64,000 bases of DNA from Pardosa pseudoannulata. Lineage: Eukaryota > Arthropoda > Arachnida > Araneae > Lycosidae. Of the stretch, positions 48,465 to 61,195 are shown piece by piece. The notes under the pieces are model-generated. The model had not been told where the DNA came from. It saw only the letters and a list, made by a program, of their open reading frames with translations, and did not search any database. The stretch covers positions 20,220,426-20,284,425 of the forward strand of contig CM063504.1 in the NCBI GenBank assembly GCA_032207245.1. Direction: 5' to 3'. A program made the position numbers and the translations under genes. The number at the start of each line of letters is the position of its first letter. Positions within the stretch are counted from its first letter, which is position 1.

Positions 48465-49555
48465 TCAACGGAAGTGTATTAATGATAAACTGCAACTTCC
48501 TGGCACATTCCATTGTCCTGGATAAACGTTTTCTTATTGAATAAATTTATCTTTTCAAAAGATAATTGTTTTTATTTAACAGATTTTTTCTGATAAAGAC
48601 TGGCCCTATTAATAGATGAATTTTTTTTCGTAACTGCAGATGATAAATTATTAATATCGCCAACACATAGACACATATTCATCGGAAGTGTATTTATGAT
48701 AAACTGCAACTTTCTGGCACATTCCATTGTCCTAGATAAACGTTTTTCTTATTGAATAAATTTATCTTTTCAAAAGATAATTGTTTTTATTTAACAGATT
48801 TTTCCTGATAAAGATTGGCATTATTAATAAATGATATTTTTTTTCTTTTCGTAACTGCAGATGATAAATTATTAATTTCGCCAACACATAGATATACATT
48901 CATCGGAAGTGTATCAATGATAAACTGCAACTTCCTGGCACATTCCATTGTCCTGGATAAACGTTTTCTTATTGAATAAATTTATCTTTTCAAAAGATAA
49001 TTGTTTTTATTTAACAGATTTTTCATGATAAAGATTGGCACTATTAATAGATGATTTTTTTTTCTTTTTTAACTGCAGATGATAAATTATTAATTTCTTT
49101 AACACATAGACACATATTCATCGGAAGTGTATTTATGATAAACTGCAACTTTCTGGCACATTCCATTGTCCTAGATAAACGTTTTTCTTATTGAATAAAT
49201 TTATCTTTTCAAAAGATAATTGTTTTTATTTAACAGATTTTTCATGATAAAGATTGGCACTATTAATAGATGATTTTTTTTTCTTTTTTAACTGCAGATG
49301 ATAAATTATTAATTTCTTTAACACATAGACACTTATTCATCGAAAGTGTATCAATGATAAACTGCAACTTCCTGGCATAATCCATTGTCCTAGATAAACG
49401 TTTTTCTTATTGAATAAATTTATCTTTTCAAAAGATAATTGTTTTTATTTAACAGATTTTTCATGATAAAAATTGGCACTAATAATAGATGAATTTTTTT
49501 TCTTTTCGTAATTGCAGATGATAAATTACTAATTTCGCCAACACATAGATTAAAA
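48465..49555. repeat. Tandem array of five units, about 218 bp each
   Basis: Units start with (C)GGAAGTGTAT at about 48468, 48683, 48904, 49122 and 49341; spacing is 214-221 bp. Each unit carries the 15-bp palindrome ATCTTTTCAAAAGAT, then TTTTTATTTAACAG, a T-rich run and CTGCAGATGATAAATT. Units alternate in small differences: units 1 and 3 share CAACTTCCTGG and CCTGGATAAACG, whereas units 2 and 4 share CAACTTTCTGG and CCTAGATAAACG. That suggests duplication of a pair. Confidence 0.93.
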
Positions 49556-50363
49556 ACTAGTAGGTATAAACTCTGGAGATGCCCCCGATCTTTTGTTAAT
49601 TGACTAAGTATGGAATTATCTTATTTTTGATAGGTAAATACTTTCAAACTCTTAAACATAAGCTAGTCGATTTTTAGAATTAAAATGGGATCGTGTCAAT
49701 TAAGCTTAAAATATTTGCCAATCTTTGCATTATAAATCAGTAACAATAATTACTTATACATTAAAAGGGATATAAAACTTGACCTGCAGTGGCTTTAAAG
49801 ACATATTGAGAATATCTTCTGATTACCAACTAGATAATTCTCCTAACAGGAAAGCGGACACGATTATTGATAAGAAGTGACATCTAAATGGTCTTCCTTA
49901 ATCCGATTAACTACTCTGAAACCCTCACTCACTGGAATGTTTATGCAATATAGACTAAGTTTTACATACATGATGTTTGCAAAAGCAACTTGTCACCGTC
50001 CTTTTCACACCAAAGATGATAGGTGACTGAGTTTTAAAGGATTACAAGGAATTTTGAAATCCTTTACAGAGAGTATTAACGTTTAGTTTTCAATAATTAC
50101 TTTTTAGTATTTCCCTTGCCGTACTATGATATCGTTAAGCTTGTTTGAGTAACTGTCTGTTACAACAAAGATAAACGGCTAATGTTTTGGTATTTAAAGA
50201 AAATTGAATTCAAAGTTATCTGAATGCAATTAACTAAATAAGTGATAGTAAAAAAATTCAGAAAGGTTTGTCCAGTGTCTGCAATTGTTTAAAATAACTT
50301 TAATAACCTATTATAAAAAATTAGCAAGGATTAGAGAAGAAAAAGTATACACTAAGCACAATA
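49556..50363. other. No gene recognised
   Basis: No supported feature. Confidence 0.5.
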
Positions 50364-51083
50364 TATAGTGAAACCTCAGTCTATTGTTCCCGCGTTATCC
50401 GTTTTCTCCCCCTGATCGTTCAAATCATTTGGTCCCAAATTTATCCCTATACAATTAACGCTATTTTTCCCAGATTCTCCATTTTTCACATTCATCGTCG
50501 GCAAAATTGATCCCATTGCAAATTTTTCCCAGAAGTATAGTTTCTGAGAAATTTTAGGAGAACTGATATAAAGGAATTTTTTGTTGTTGAAAAGAACATT
50601 TCAAGATCCTGTTGGATGGCAAAAAAGATTTATGGATGATCAGGGTATTTTCTAGATCACCAGAGGTTTAATAGCATTTTGTAGGGTTATAAAATGGAGG
50701 ATTTATGCAAAACCAGAAGAAAAATGGGAAAAGGGAGAAGGAAAACTTAAACAAACCTGATAGAATTCCGAGGTTTTATTTATTTATTTATTTTTAATCA
50801 GAAGAAGCTGTGTTAAAATTAAAATCATAGTGAGAATGCAGACGTTCAGGCAATAAAAAACTTGCTTTTTTCCGTTTAACTTGTGACAAAGATAGTATCA
50901 ATTGCAAAATACATTTTAAATGTTAATCATTCTAACCATAAAATATAGTCCATGAAATGTTAAATACTTTTTTTAGTGAAGTAAATAATTTATTCATTGC
51001 CCCACATTTATTGAACTTTTACATTAATTTCCCTCTTACTATTTCCGTCCCTTTGAAAAACGAGAGATCGAAGTTCTGCTGTA
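50364..51083. mobile_element. Degenerate pogo/Tigger-like element
   Basis: TAGTGAAACCTCAGTCT at 50366 and AGATCGAAGTTCTGCTG ending at 51081 are imperfect inverted ends in the style of the CAGTAGAACCTCGATT termini, each beside TA. The inside is non-coding. Confidence 0.4.
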
Positions 51084-53911
51084 TGGATAAACTCTTAACT
51101 TCAGCAAATATATTCAAAGAATATCCATCTAATGAGATACTTTTGTGATTTTAATTTACGAGTATTACATATCAGTGTCTATAGCATGGATTTACTATAC
51201 TATATTGTATTCCCACATATCCTGTATGTGTGTCTAAATAACCGGTAATTAATAAACTGGGGAAAAATGTCCAACTTATTTTAAGCTTTTAGCTCCCAGC
51301 ATATGATAATCGCCAGGATGTTTTTACTCTTCTTCGACTAACATATCGCATACATTGGACCGAGAGGTCACGAAGTTCAATAATGATACATTAGACTATA
51401 ATATTGCTTCGTAGATCTTAGTTTTGAAGAATTTTGTATATCAAAGGGAAAATAAAGCTCTTAGGAATGTGATACGCTGGGGAAAACTTCGAGTAGAGAA
51501 AAAAAGTAATAAGAGTTAGTGTTACTAATGAGTAATCTACAAGGTAAAGTTGAAATTGTGTAGAAACTAAACTAAGTAGGTTACATTTTAAGATTTAACA
51601 ATAATTAGCTAAATTGAGAAAGACGAAATGATTAAAATGAGTCATGGAAACGTGAAAAGTAAAAATGACAGCCAGAGACCCAATCACACGTCAAGTATTA
51701 AACAGCCTCTTATAAAAGTTAAAAACTTTTCCGTTACCAAAGCTTTATTTGAATCTTAAAATGCACTTAAAATATGCAGTAACTTTAGATCTAATATATA
51801 GATTCTTTTACGAATTCTTAAAAAATAAAGGAGAATGATTGAAAAAATATCAAGCATTAAAATTTACAATACCTCGCCCCCCTTAAGAAGTAAAGCATGC
51901 ATAAAATACATAAATTGGATTTGTTCCTAAAACTGCAGCATAACACCTTGATTTCTAGAACAGTATATAGAAATTTGAGGCACTTCCATGGAATAGATAA
52001 GTAAACTAAAAAATTAAATGGATTCGTTTTTAAGCTGTGTAAATAAAACGATAAATTGGTTCGTGTCTGTTCGCGAATCACATAAAATCAACTAAACGTT
52101 TTGTGATACGACTTTTAAAATTTTCTTCGCAATAGTTTTGGGATCACTTTAGGATATATCTTCTTTAGAAGTTTTATAATTAGATTTTTATAATTAGATT
52201 TTTTGCGTGATTTTCACACATCTTCCTCCGCAGTTACCGCATTATTAATTGTTCCATTCACAGGTCATTTTAACACTCAGGAAATTTCCTTTCAGTTAAA
52301 CATTTTCGATAGTTTACAAAGCACTTCATTTATTGCAAAATTTAAAATAATCATTTTTGAGTCCCGCAGTGCAAATTCATTGATACATTTAATCGCTAAT
52401 AATAATTACGTCGATCTAAAATTAATATGTCTTTGTTTATATGAAAACGTTCTTTAAACTTATCTGAACCCCTTCGAAAGAACCGATAATGTCATTGGTT
52501 ACGTAGAGTATACTAGGCTCTTTATTTTGAGTGACGTCATAATTTATTTAAAAATAAATTGGGCTATTTCATCTACCAATATAAGCCTATAAAGAACACA
52601 TTTGAAGCATACAAATGAAATTTCAAATTGCGACATAAGAAATAATGTTAGTGATAGAATTTTGAAATGCATACGAATTAAAAATTCGAATATATCCTCT
52701 TTATTTTCTAAAAAACTATAAAAACTAAGCTCTGTTTTTTTAAAGCTAAAAATTATATTGATTGAAAGTGTTCATATCTCCGTAGCTGATAGACTTAAAT
52801 GTTAAAGGAATCTTAGGACATTTTTATACTTCACTTCTTTTCAATTGCTCATAAATCGAACGTAATAATACAAATTTTATATTTACTTACATTTTGTTAA
52901 CAATCTATGATAGATATGTAATATAATCTAAAAATTGATGTATTTTTAAATAAATATAACTACTTAAAAAACAATTATTCAGACCGATGGCTGGACACGA
53001 AGAAGCTAGTCATTTATAATATAAAATGAAAATTTATATGTTCCATAGGCTATAGGTTTCACCAGAAAGCTGTGGCCAATATTTTAATATATATTAAAGC
53101 TAAATATATATTTAAAATAAATATTTATCTCAATATTTTATCTTTATGAGGAGAAAATTAAAGTTGTATGATTCCTTAAAATTACTGAATGAGCCTCAGA
53201 TATTGAAAAATGACGTCACCATTAGACAGTAAGACTAATTTTAAGTTTGCGGATATTGAGGATAGTAAATATCCTCAATAGTCTTCAATGAGATTAATTG
53301 TAACATGATATGGAAAACAAATGGTCTGTGAGTTCGTGCATAATATAGAACGTAGATGTGTTTTTATTCGAGAAAAATATCAAGTAAATTCTCTTTCTTG
53401 ATTTCTGTACCAAGAAAATGTTGATCCTGTTGTAAGTAAATTTTTAATTTTAAGTAGCAATGCTAAAACTTGAGCCCTTTCTTTTGAAAGTTTTAAACTG
53501 CATACTAAATTATTTAACTTACCTTGTGTAAATCTTTCGGCTTCAGTATTTGTTTATGGCCTTGTACACAAGATTTCGGTTTCGGTGCTACTTAATTTTT
53601 CTGAAGATGAAAAATAACAGAGCTTAGAAGTAATGAGGAATTTAGAAAATAAATCATAACAAGTCTGAAAACAAAAGGGATTTATGGTTGTACAACATCC
53701 CCTCTTTGTTTTATTTTCTATTAAAGCATTTTATTTCAGCTAGATAGAAACAGCAATCTTCATGATTGGCTATTTATCACTAAAAATGGAAGAAAATTTA
53801 CCTTGAGTTCACTTACGTAAATAAGAAAAAAACCACCTGTTGCCAATATCTACGCCAGTCTCTATGTTTACGAGCTCATTGCAGACAGAGGCGCGCTTAA
53901 AGAGAATCCTG
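51084..53911. other. No gene recognised
   Basis: AT-rich sequence. A perfect 10-bp stem with a 5-bp loop lies at 53255-53279 (ATTGAGGATA / TATCCTCAAT). No frame could be supported. Confidence 0.5.
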
Positions 53912-53918
53912 TATAAAG
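53912..53918 (+). promoter_or_regulatory. Candidate TATA box
   Basis: TATAAAG in a locally less AT-rich context, about 100 bp before the first ATG of the candidate exon at 54016. Spacing allows transcription to start near 53942 with a leader of about 75 bases. In an AT-rich genome such matches also arise by chance. Confidence 0.35.
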
Positions 53919-54015
53919 TAGCTCTTGCTCTCAAAACAAAACTCCCTATCCTTTTGTTCACTTTCTCTGAACCCTTACTAGTGACCGCGAGTATTTACTC
54001 CTGGCCACTAGTCTC

Positions 54016-54308
54016 ATGAAGTTCGTGGATCCCAGACTCTATCCTTTACTTCTTTCTCTCTACTTCTGTCTACTGACACTTAGCCGACATCCCCTGACAA
54101 GCCAACCAACAGAAAAAGCCAGGGCCCGTGGGGAATCCCCCCCAGATGACGTTGATATCACACTTCATCCTGATAGTCCTGATGGTCCACGGTGCAGCAG
54201 ATGTCGACGAATTGAAGAAAAAGACAATGATACATCTGTAGCAGTGAAGAATTGTGTTACCAATTCTCGCAATGAATCTGAAAGGTCTACCAGCCCTATG
54301 CGGACCAG
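54016..54308 (+). CDS. Candidate first coding exon of a secreted protein, unidentified
   Basis: The open frame begins with the first Met after an in-frame stop near 53964. Residues 1-30 form a signal-peptide-like start: a short basic N-region, then the hydrophobic core YPLLLSLYFCLLTLS. The mature part is hydrophilic, with an acidic stretch (PPDDVDITLHPDSPDG), the C-x-x-C pair in RCSRCRRIEE, and an Asn-rich Ser/Arg region. CAG|GTGTTT at 54306-54314 could be a splice donor; unspliced, the frame closes at 54321 after 101 residues. It is visibly less AT-rich than its surroundings, and there is a TATA-like box upstream. A Cys pair early in a secreted pro-protein recalls TGF-beta-type prodomains, but nothing specific supports that. 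No second exon was found. Confidence 0.4.
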
Positions 54309-54321
54309 GTGTTTATCTTAG

Positions 54322-55478
54322 CGAATTGGAATCACCCTTCAGAATCCTCTCCCGGATCTCCGAGTAGTCCGGTTCTCCACCGACCATTGTTTCCACACAT
54401 TGCTGTGCTGTTGTTACGCTGCATACGAGTTGCCATTACACGATAAAAAATTCCTCCTTCACAAAGGCCGATTATTCTTCCCTTTCAAACTAATTTGTGT
54501 AAATTCGTCGAAGAGCCATAGTTACGTTTCATCTGACATTTACCACTAACAGATAGATTATTTTCAACGTTCTGCTAGAACCTTCTATTTATCCGGTTTT
54601 AGCTATAGTGCAGTCCACACATACATGGTGACACTAAAATGTTAGTCATCTGCACAAAACACTATACTTAGCATTTGTTGAAAATTTCAGCCTAATCCCG
54701 TCATTCCTTTTTGGTGTTGCATTTTTTTTTTCAAACACTAATATTCCAAGCAATAAAGCCTGTGGAGAAGAAAGTTCTATATACTGACATTAATCAACAA
54801 AAAGTAAAGCAAAGCTAACAACTGATCAATTTATGGATAAATTGCTAAAGTATTTTGGAATAGCAATTCATAGTAATATTAATAATTTAACAAGTTCATT
54901 GACTGTAATCATTGCATCCTGTTTTTACTAATGTTAAAGTAGTAGAAAGCCTTATAAACAGCAAGTTTCAAAAGGGTCTGAAACCTGACGTTAATTTTTT
55001 GAGCAGAACATTCTTGAATAAATATACTCAGAATATGATTAAATTTTGTTAAGCTAGTGCGTATGAAGCGATGCGATAAAAAGATGTTAAAAATGTGTTC
55101 TTGAAATGATAAAAAATGTAAATTAAGGTTTCAATCGTGTGATATAAAATTTTAGGGAGGCGAAATTTTAACTTAGGAACGCTGTCTATATGCCTATATT
55201 GCATTTTAATTATATAATATCAAAAATTTGCTGAATATGTTGAATTTTCTAAAAATAAATAGTTACAAACTTATGGAAGAAATATTAAAGTTTTTATCAA
55301 TATCAATGCACTGAGGATTCCAAAAGACACAAAGAAAGAAGGTTTAAAAATTAATGCTAATAATTGTAAGTATTTTTATATAAAAGAAAGTTACAGTAAT
55401 GGGTAAAGGTGATTTTTTAAAAGCTATTTTTTTAGAAAAATTCTGTACCAATATCCATGATTTTATCATAACCGGGAA
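54322..55478. other. Possible first intron, nothing recognised
   Basis: Sequence after the candidate donor; 54330-54480 is still relatively GC-rich. No further exon or repeat was recognised. Confidence 0.4.
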
Positions 55479-55648
55479 CGATGGGCGGAACGATGACCTA
55501 TTGGTTAGGATGCTGTCCTTCGGTACTGGAGTTCGTGGGTTTGAATCCCACTGTCGTATGGATGTCCGTTCGGAATCGGCTTTAAGCTGTAGGTCCCGGT
55601 CTTATTAGTCCTCGTGTTGCAAAAAGTAGACCAAACTAAACCAAACCT
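55479..55648 (+). repeat. SINE family 1, copy with good internal promoter
   Basis: GGTTAGGATGC (A box), GGGTTTGAATCC (B box), then CGGAATCGGC, GGTCCCGGTCTTATTAG and the tail CCAAACTAAACCAAACC. This orientation shows the tRNA-derived head clearly. Confidence 0.75.
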
Positions 55649-56738
55649 ATTATAAAATCCAAATAAAAGTTTGATGTAAATTAAAGGTGTTTTTAGTTAT
55701 ATCCTTAAGGAAATGGCCTGTAGGAACTACTGTAGATTAGAGTTTTTTAGAGTTGTTGTTATAGAAAAGGGATTAAAATATTCGCATTGGAACGAAAAAT
55801 TGCCTGTAAGATTTTTCTAAATTAAAATCACTCTAGATTAAAATGGTACATGTATCTCGATTGTGAATGAAATTTAGGTAATTGCATTGGAATTGGGTAC
55901 AAAGTGTTAGCCACGTGGGTAAATTATATTAAAAATATTACGAAATTTACAGATTTATAAAAAGAATAGGATATTTATAGGTAAGATTTTGTTTATTTCC
56001 TTAGTTTGGTTTACTAATTTACCAAAAGAAAAAAGGTACAAAAACATTTAAATGTAGATTTATGTAAAAGATAAAGACTTCATATGCGGTTAGTTTAAAT
56101 TTTTATCATTTTTTTTTAATTGTCTTTGGATTTTAATACAATTATGAGTAAATTGAAAGAACTTCAACAGAATTGTTTCTATCTAGTAGAAATAGTAATT
56201 AGTGAATGTCCGATAGCAGCAGTTTTAAAGAGTTCTACAACAAAAAACTTTACTTGACATTTATTGTGAACAAAAGTTAGAAATTCATTCTATTAACAAT
56301 TTAATAATCAATTCAACATATATTACAAGTTGAATCTCGTTCATTTTATGTTCCTTTTTTCTAAAAGAAATTTTTTATATATTTTCTAAAATAAAATACT
56401 TAACCATATGTTGCGTCATTTGATTATGTGTATGGAATTATAACAAACTCTTAACTTCCAAAAATTTAGTTCCCTGTAAATTCGATTTTTTTTTCAATGG
56501 TTATATTACTTACGGAAACGTTTTGAGCTATAGGTCCTGCGTACTAAAACATTGACAAAGCTCTCGTAACAAACAAACTGTCCTTTTGAAAATGAAACAG
56601 TTGTTAGGAATTGACACAGTTCATTTTGGTATACCTATAGTTTGACGGTTAACTGCAATTTGATATTAACTGCTATATCCCCAGAAGTTAAAAGTTTCTT
56701 ACAATTCCATACACATAACTGAATGAGGCAACATATAA
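55649..56738. other. No gene recognised
   Basis: AT-rich sequence without a supported feature. Confidence 0.5.
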
Positions 56739-57005
56739 GCCCTTACTCTGGGAGTTGCGGTTCGTACCGAACGTTCGTTGTGACGTCACCTTGACGTCAG
56801 ATTGCGGAAATTTTGAGAGCAAACGATACTTCGGTACTCTGGGGGTTACGTGCGGAAAATTACAGCAACCTAAACTATCGGTAACTTTCCGCATGTAACC
56901 CCCAGAGTACCGAAATATCGTTTGCTGTCAAAATTTCCGCAATCTGGCGTCAAGGTGACGTCACAACGAACGTTCGTTACGAACCGCAACTCCCAGAGTA
57001 AGGGC
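56739..57005. repeat. Foldback element, two 120-bp arms, about 96% identical
   Basis: Arm 1 (56739-56858) is the reverse complement of arm 2 (56886-57005) with five mismatches; the spacer is 27 bp. Arm 1 contains two CRE-type palindromes close together (TGACGTCACCTTGACGTCA) and the palindrome CGAACGTTCG. The ends are GCCCTTACTCTGGG / CCCAGAGTAAGGGC. No target duplication is clear. It contrasts with the flanks in GC content. It may be a MITE of unknown superfamily. Confidence 0.9.
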
Positions 57006-57100
57006 CATAGTTAAGTATTTTATTTTTGAAAAAATATAAAAAATTATTTTAATTGTTATATCCCCAGTTAATAGCGTGTAAAAGTTTACGCTATTTACTA

Positions 57101-57957
57101 ACTAGCATATAGCCCATCATATCACGGGATTAGTAAAATTTTTAATATTCCAGAACTGTTAAGTACCCAATGAGGCAGGTAAAAAATGGTTTGTTGTTTT
57201 GGCTGAGAACTATCTGGTTCACTCTCAATAATTTATTTATCGTCATACTCCTCTAGAGTCTCCCGATCCTGTAATGCAGTTTAGAATCACATTGAATTCA
57301 TTTAGTCAAACCGTGCGGTTATGTATAATAAACAAACACACAAAAGAACAAACTTCTTAATTTTCAAATATATATAAAAAGTTAGATATTTATTAATCCG
57401 TGAAATAGACTCCTAGACTTATATGAAAAGAATTTATTGTTAATACCGGTGGTAAAAGTTTCATTGCAACAAAAAATAATCGATGATTCAATTTAAAATT
57501 ATCACGTATGTACCTAATCTATTAATTAAGCCAAATATAAAAGAAAATCATTTACGTAATATCTAAGTTCAGTGATAAAAGATATTAAAATAGTGTAGAC
57601 GATATTTAAATAGTTTAAAATATAGAATGATTCAATGAGATGTTTAAAGGAATGACGTCACAATGCTAGAAAAAATTGTTATTTTTACCTATATATTAAG
57701 TGATAAATGGATAAATTTAATCGCCTGCTCTTAACCGGGGAAAATAGGGCTTGAAATAATGGCATTAAACGCTTGAAAAATTTTTTGCTGTGATATGAAG
57801 CATATTTATACAAATTTATTTTAGAGTCGGATTGATAGTTTAGGAGAAAATAAACTTTATTCGCTTTGAATGGATGCCTCTATCCATTCCAGGTCCAACC
57901 GCTTCATAAATTGGAGGACAGACGTACAGATAACTTAGGCTATTATTATATAGGGGG
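57101..57957 (-). mobile_element. Helitron-like element, copy 2 (inverse orientation)
   Basis: On the minus strand it ends in the hairpin CCCGTGATATGATGGG, seven bases, CTAGT and then T. The 5' end reads CCCCCTATATAATAATAGCC, where copy 1 has TCCCCTATAT. It matches 37998-38688 along most of its length but holds about 165 bp more near the 5' part, so copy 1 is a deletion variant. Confidence 0.85.
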
Positions 57958-60360
57958 TTTAAGCAGAAACATTTTTAAAGAAATGAAAAGAGGAAAGTCA
58001 AATCTTAAAAAATATGATTTATATAAAATTAACAGTTAAAATGACAATTCAAAGTTTAAAAGAGTAATTTAAAATAAATAAAAAGCAACATCAATTTAAA
58101 AGGTTGAAAAATAAGATAAAGTTCTTAATTCATTACAGATTACATGTTTAAATGAAAGTCTAAATAACTTTTGGCGAAGAGATAAGTTTAAGACCACATT
58201 AAAAGAAATAGCGTTAACTATAATTTTTTATTGATCTCCATTGCATTTTCTTTCCAGTGGAAAAACCTTTAATCGAAAACTCTCTTACCGAAATCATATT
58301 TCGCAGGAGTTTCAGAACTATGGCGAAGATTAAGTTTTTCCGCTAGTCTGCCAGTAAAGGCACCCTATCATAACTTTCCCCTATTATTAATCAAAAGGAA
58401 ACTGAAAAACAAATAAAACGAAAATTGATTTCATGACGTTTTACGATTTTAAATGTGTTTCCACGGTCTCACAAGACGATTTAACGTCTTGCTCTCTGGT
58501 CGGAGAATAAATTTTCAATGACGAGAACTCATCGTCCCCAGTTAAACGAATTTAACTTTTTAGATTACCTCTATATTTTTTGCTCCCATTAAATTGAAAT
58601 AAATGATATTCTCCTTTAGGAAAGAAATTCCACATTTACTAGTATTATGATGAATTATCCTGATTTTAAATCCAATTTTTTAAAAGGCCCTTTTTTATCT
58701 TTTATTTATGATGGCATAATATCTTTTGAGAAGAAACATCTTTATTATAAAAAGTCTTTTTTGGATTCATCACAAAATAAAAATGTCACTCCTTTTAAAC
58801 GAATACTACATTTTACTCGAATAAATTAATCACAAGTCCTTTAATAATACACTAACTTAAAAAATTTAGTTTTATTTTATGTAACGCATTTAAAGAAAAA
58901 CTTGACATACGCTCAAAGAAAGGAAATTTATTTGCTTAAAAAGAAACTTTTAACATATATTTATAAGAAACTAAGTATTTATATGGAATTGCAGATAAAT
59001 GTTTGTTTTATTTTATAAAACTAAAAATTTAAAAGTAATTAAGATTTAAAGACTTGAAAAATCAATATATCATAACAAATTAATAATTTAAAAAGATTAA
59101 TATTTGCTATATTATAAAAGAAAACATTGTTCCTATTAATATAATGGTTGCTCAAATAAAAGTAGCTCAACAGTTGATATGGCAAATGGTGTATGGCAGG
59201 GGGGGAGGCAAATACTTTTAAGTGCGGGCCAAAATGAAATTTTCAAAATGTCTCCCGGGCCGGAGGACTATACCGCGTACGTCTGTTCACACTCGAATGT
59301 TTTGGATGGCGTTTTTTCTCTGCCCAAGAAATTTTTTTGACAAAAACACTATAAGTATCCTTTTGAAGCATTTGGAAACAGAAATTTGACAGTTAATAAA
59401 AGATAATAAATTGTCTTACTTAGGTGTATATGCGAACAATTTGTGCCCAGTAAAATATCTATATAGTTTCAATTTTATACCAAAAAATGAGTGTCTAAAA
59501 TATAAATTTCGAAAGCTAGATATTGTATTTCAACAATTATCTTGTAAATTTCATATTTTTCATTTTGTGTATATGTAATTTAAAAAAATATAATACTTGG
59601 ATTACAAAACTAAACATTTTTAAATCTAAGCCTTCTTAAAGAACTTAAAACTTTATTCTAAAATGAGCAGAACTTATTTTATGATGCAGATTCATCGGAT
59701 AGAAAAGTACTACATTCCCATAAGAATGAATTATATACATTAATGCATATTTTCATTTTGTGACCTTAGTTTAATGCGTTCGATATGAAAACGCTTCTGA
59801 TTTACTTAATCAGAAAAATAAAACTTGTACACTATGTATTTTTTGTTTTCCAATTTAATATTTTAAAAGTGAAAAACATACGTTAGGATATATAGATGAT
59901 ATCTAATGAAATATACCAAACTGAAGAATAATTTTTTTTTTAATTTACTAAAATTGAAAATTTTGTAAAGTGTAGCAATTTTATTTCGACCCTGCTTTTT
60001 CCATATCCATCTAAATAAGCGCTACTTTGCTAAATATTGTGTAATGCTTAAAGTTCGTTGTGTAAAAATACTTTTTTAACAGTTTTATTGGTTAAACGAG
60101 TGAAAAACATGTCGAAAACTTCACTTGTTGAACCGGAAAAGCTTAGTGTACGAGTTTTACTTTAAATGACTGTAGTTGTTAAAAAATAAAAATAAAAAAT
60201 AAAAGATTTTAATTGCATTAGTATATAAATGTTTATCTCTAACTTTAATTTCTATGCTTGGTTTTCCTTTTAAGGTGATTGGTGTACAGAATTGATGAAT
60301 ATCCAATAAAAATACTTATCAGTCTAATAATTCCAAGTAGGCAATGTTTAATACCAAAAT
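57958..60360. other. No gene recognised
   Basis: AT-rich sequence. The GC-rich patch around 59195-59275 (GTGCGGGCC, CCCGGGCCGG) recalls hAT termini but has no partner. Confidence 0.45.
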
Positions 60361-60533
60361 TGCCTAACGATGGTTGATCGGTTAGGGTGCCGGCCTTTAG
60401 AACCGGAGTTCGTGGGTTCGAATCCCACTGTGGAATAGATGTTCGTAGCAGTTCGGAATCGGCTGTACGTCCCGGTCTCATTAGCCTTTGTATTGCAAAA
60501 AATAGACCGTAGCATTCCAAACCCAACCAAACT
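60361..60533 (+). repeat. SINE family 1, best-preserved head
   Basis: GATCGGTTAGGGTGCCGG (A box), GTGGGTTCGAATCCCAC (perfect B box in a T-arm hairpin), CGGAATCGGC, GTCCCGGTCTCATTAGCC, tail CCAAACCCAACCAAAC. It shows that the family derives from a tRNA. It lies shortly before a piggyBac-like MITE. Confidence 0.8.
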
Positions 60534-60555
60534 TAAAGTAAAAATTAGCCATTTT

Positions 60556-61055
60556 TTAACCCTTTAATGCCTGTCGTATCATTTTAGATACTGCTAAAAA
60601 ATAGCTTGTAGAGTTTTTATGTTTTCTTAGAACAAATTTTCCTTTTGCGAGTAAGTAATGGGCAATCTTATAAACAATCTACGAAATTTTCAAGTAATTT
60701 CTATTATTTCTATTTTTTTCATTTAGATCTAGATTTTATGATTTTTCGATCAGCGCTCATAAATTTACTTTTTCAGATACAGACTGAGATCATGACAAAT
60801 TTGCTTTTTCCATTACACTACAGCATTTTGCAGAGATTATTTTACCTGCAATATCAAATAAATCTTTTTTCAGGAAGTTTTTCCTTTTTTTTTATAAATA
60901 TCACTCTATGTTTAAAACGGTAACTGATTACCACCGTGACATTCAAAATTGTTTGATCTTCAAATTTATTTCGTTCTGTACAGTCCATATTAACTTAGAT
61001 TTAAGATAGGCTCCGAAATGTAATCGCAGAAATGACTTGGGCATTAAACGGTTAA
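60556..61055. mobile_element. piggyBac-like MITE, family P6 (TTAA-flanked)
   Basis: TTAA (60556-60559), CCCTTTAATGCC, and the right end GGCATTAAACGG before TTAA (61052-61055). 492 bp, AT-rich and non-coding. Confidence 0.7.
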
Positions 61056-61082
61056 AGGAATTAAGTCGTTTCAAATCAAATG

Positions 61083-61195
61083 TTATGGTTGGTTGGGTAC
61101 GCTAAGGTCTATTGTTTTGCTACACAAAGGTTTATGAAACCAAGATCCACAGCTAATGTTAATTCCGAAAAGCTACGAACATCCATACAAATAGG
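61083..61195 (-). repeat. SINE family 1, decayed fragment
   Basis: Minus-strand match to the tail and central block (TGGTTGGGTACGCTAAGGTC, GAAAAGCTACGAACATCCA); the head is missing. Confidence 0.5.

Noticed and set aside
59195..59275. hAT terminus in the GC-rich patch
   Set aside because: No inverted partner and no target duplication could be found.
60361..60440. A functional tRNA gene
   Set aside because: The A and B boxes are good, but acceptor and anticodon stems do not pair and the same head is attached to a common tail at several sites, so it is a SINE.
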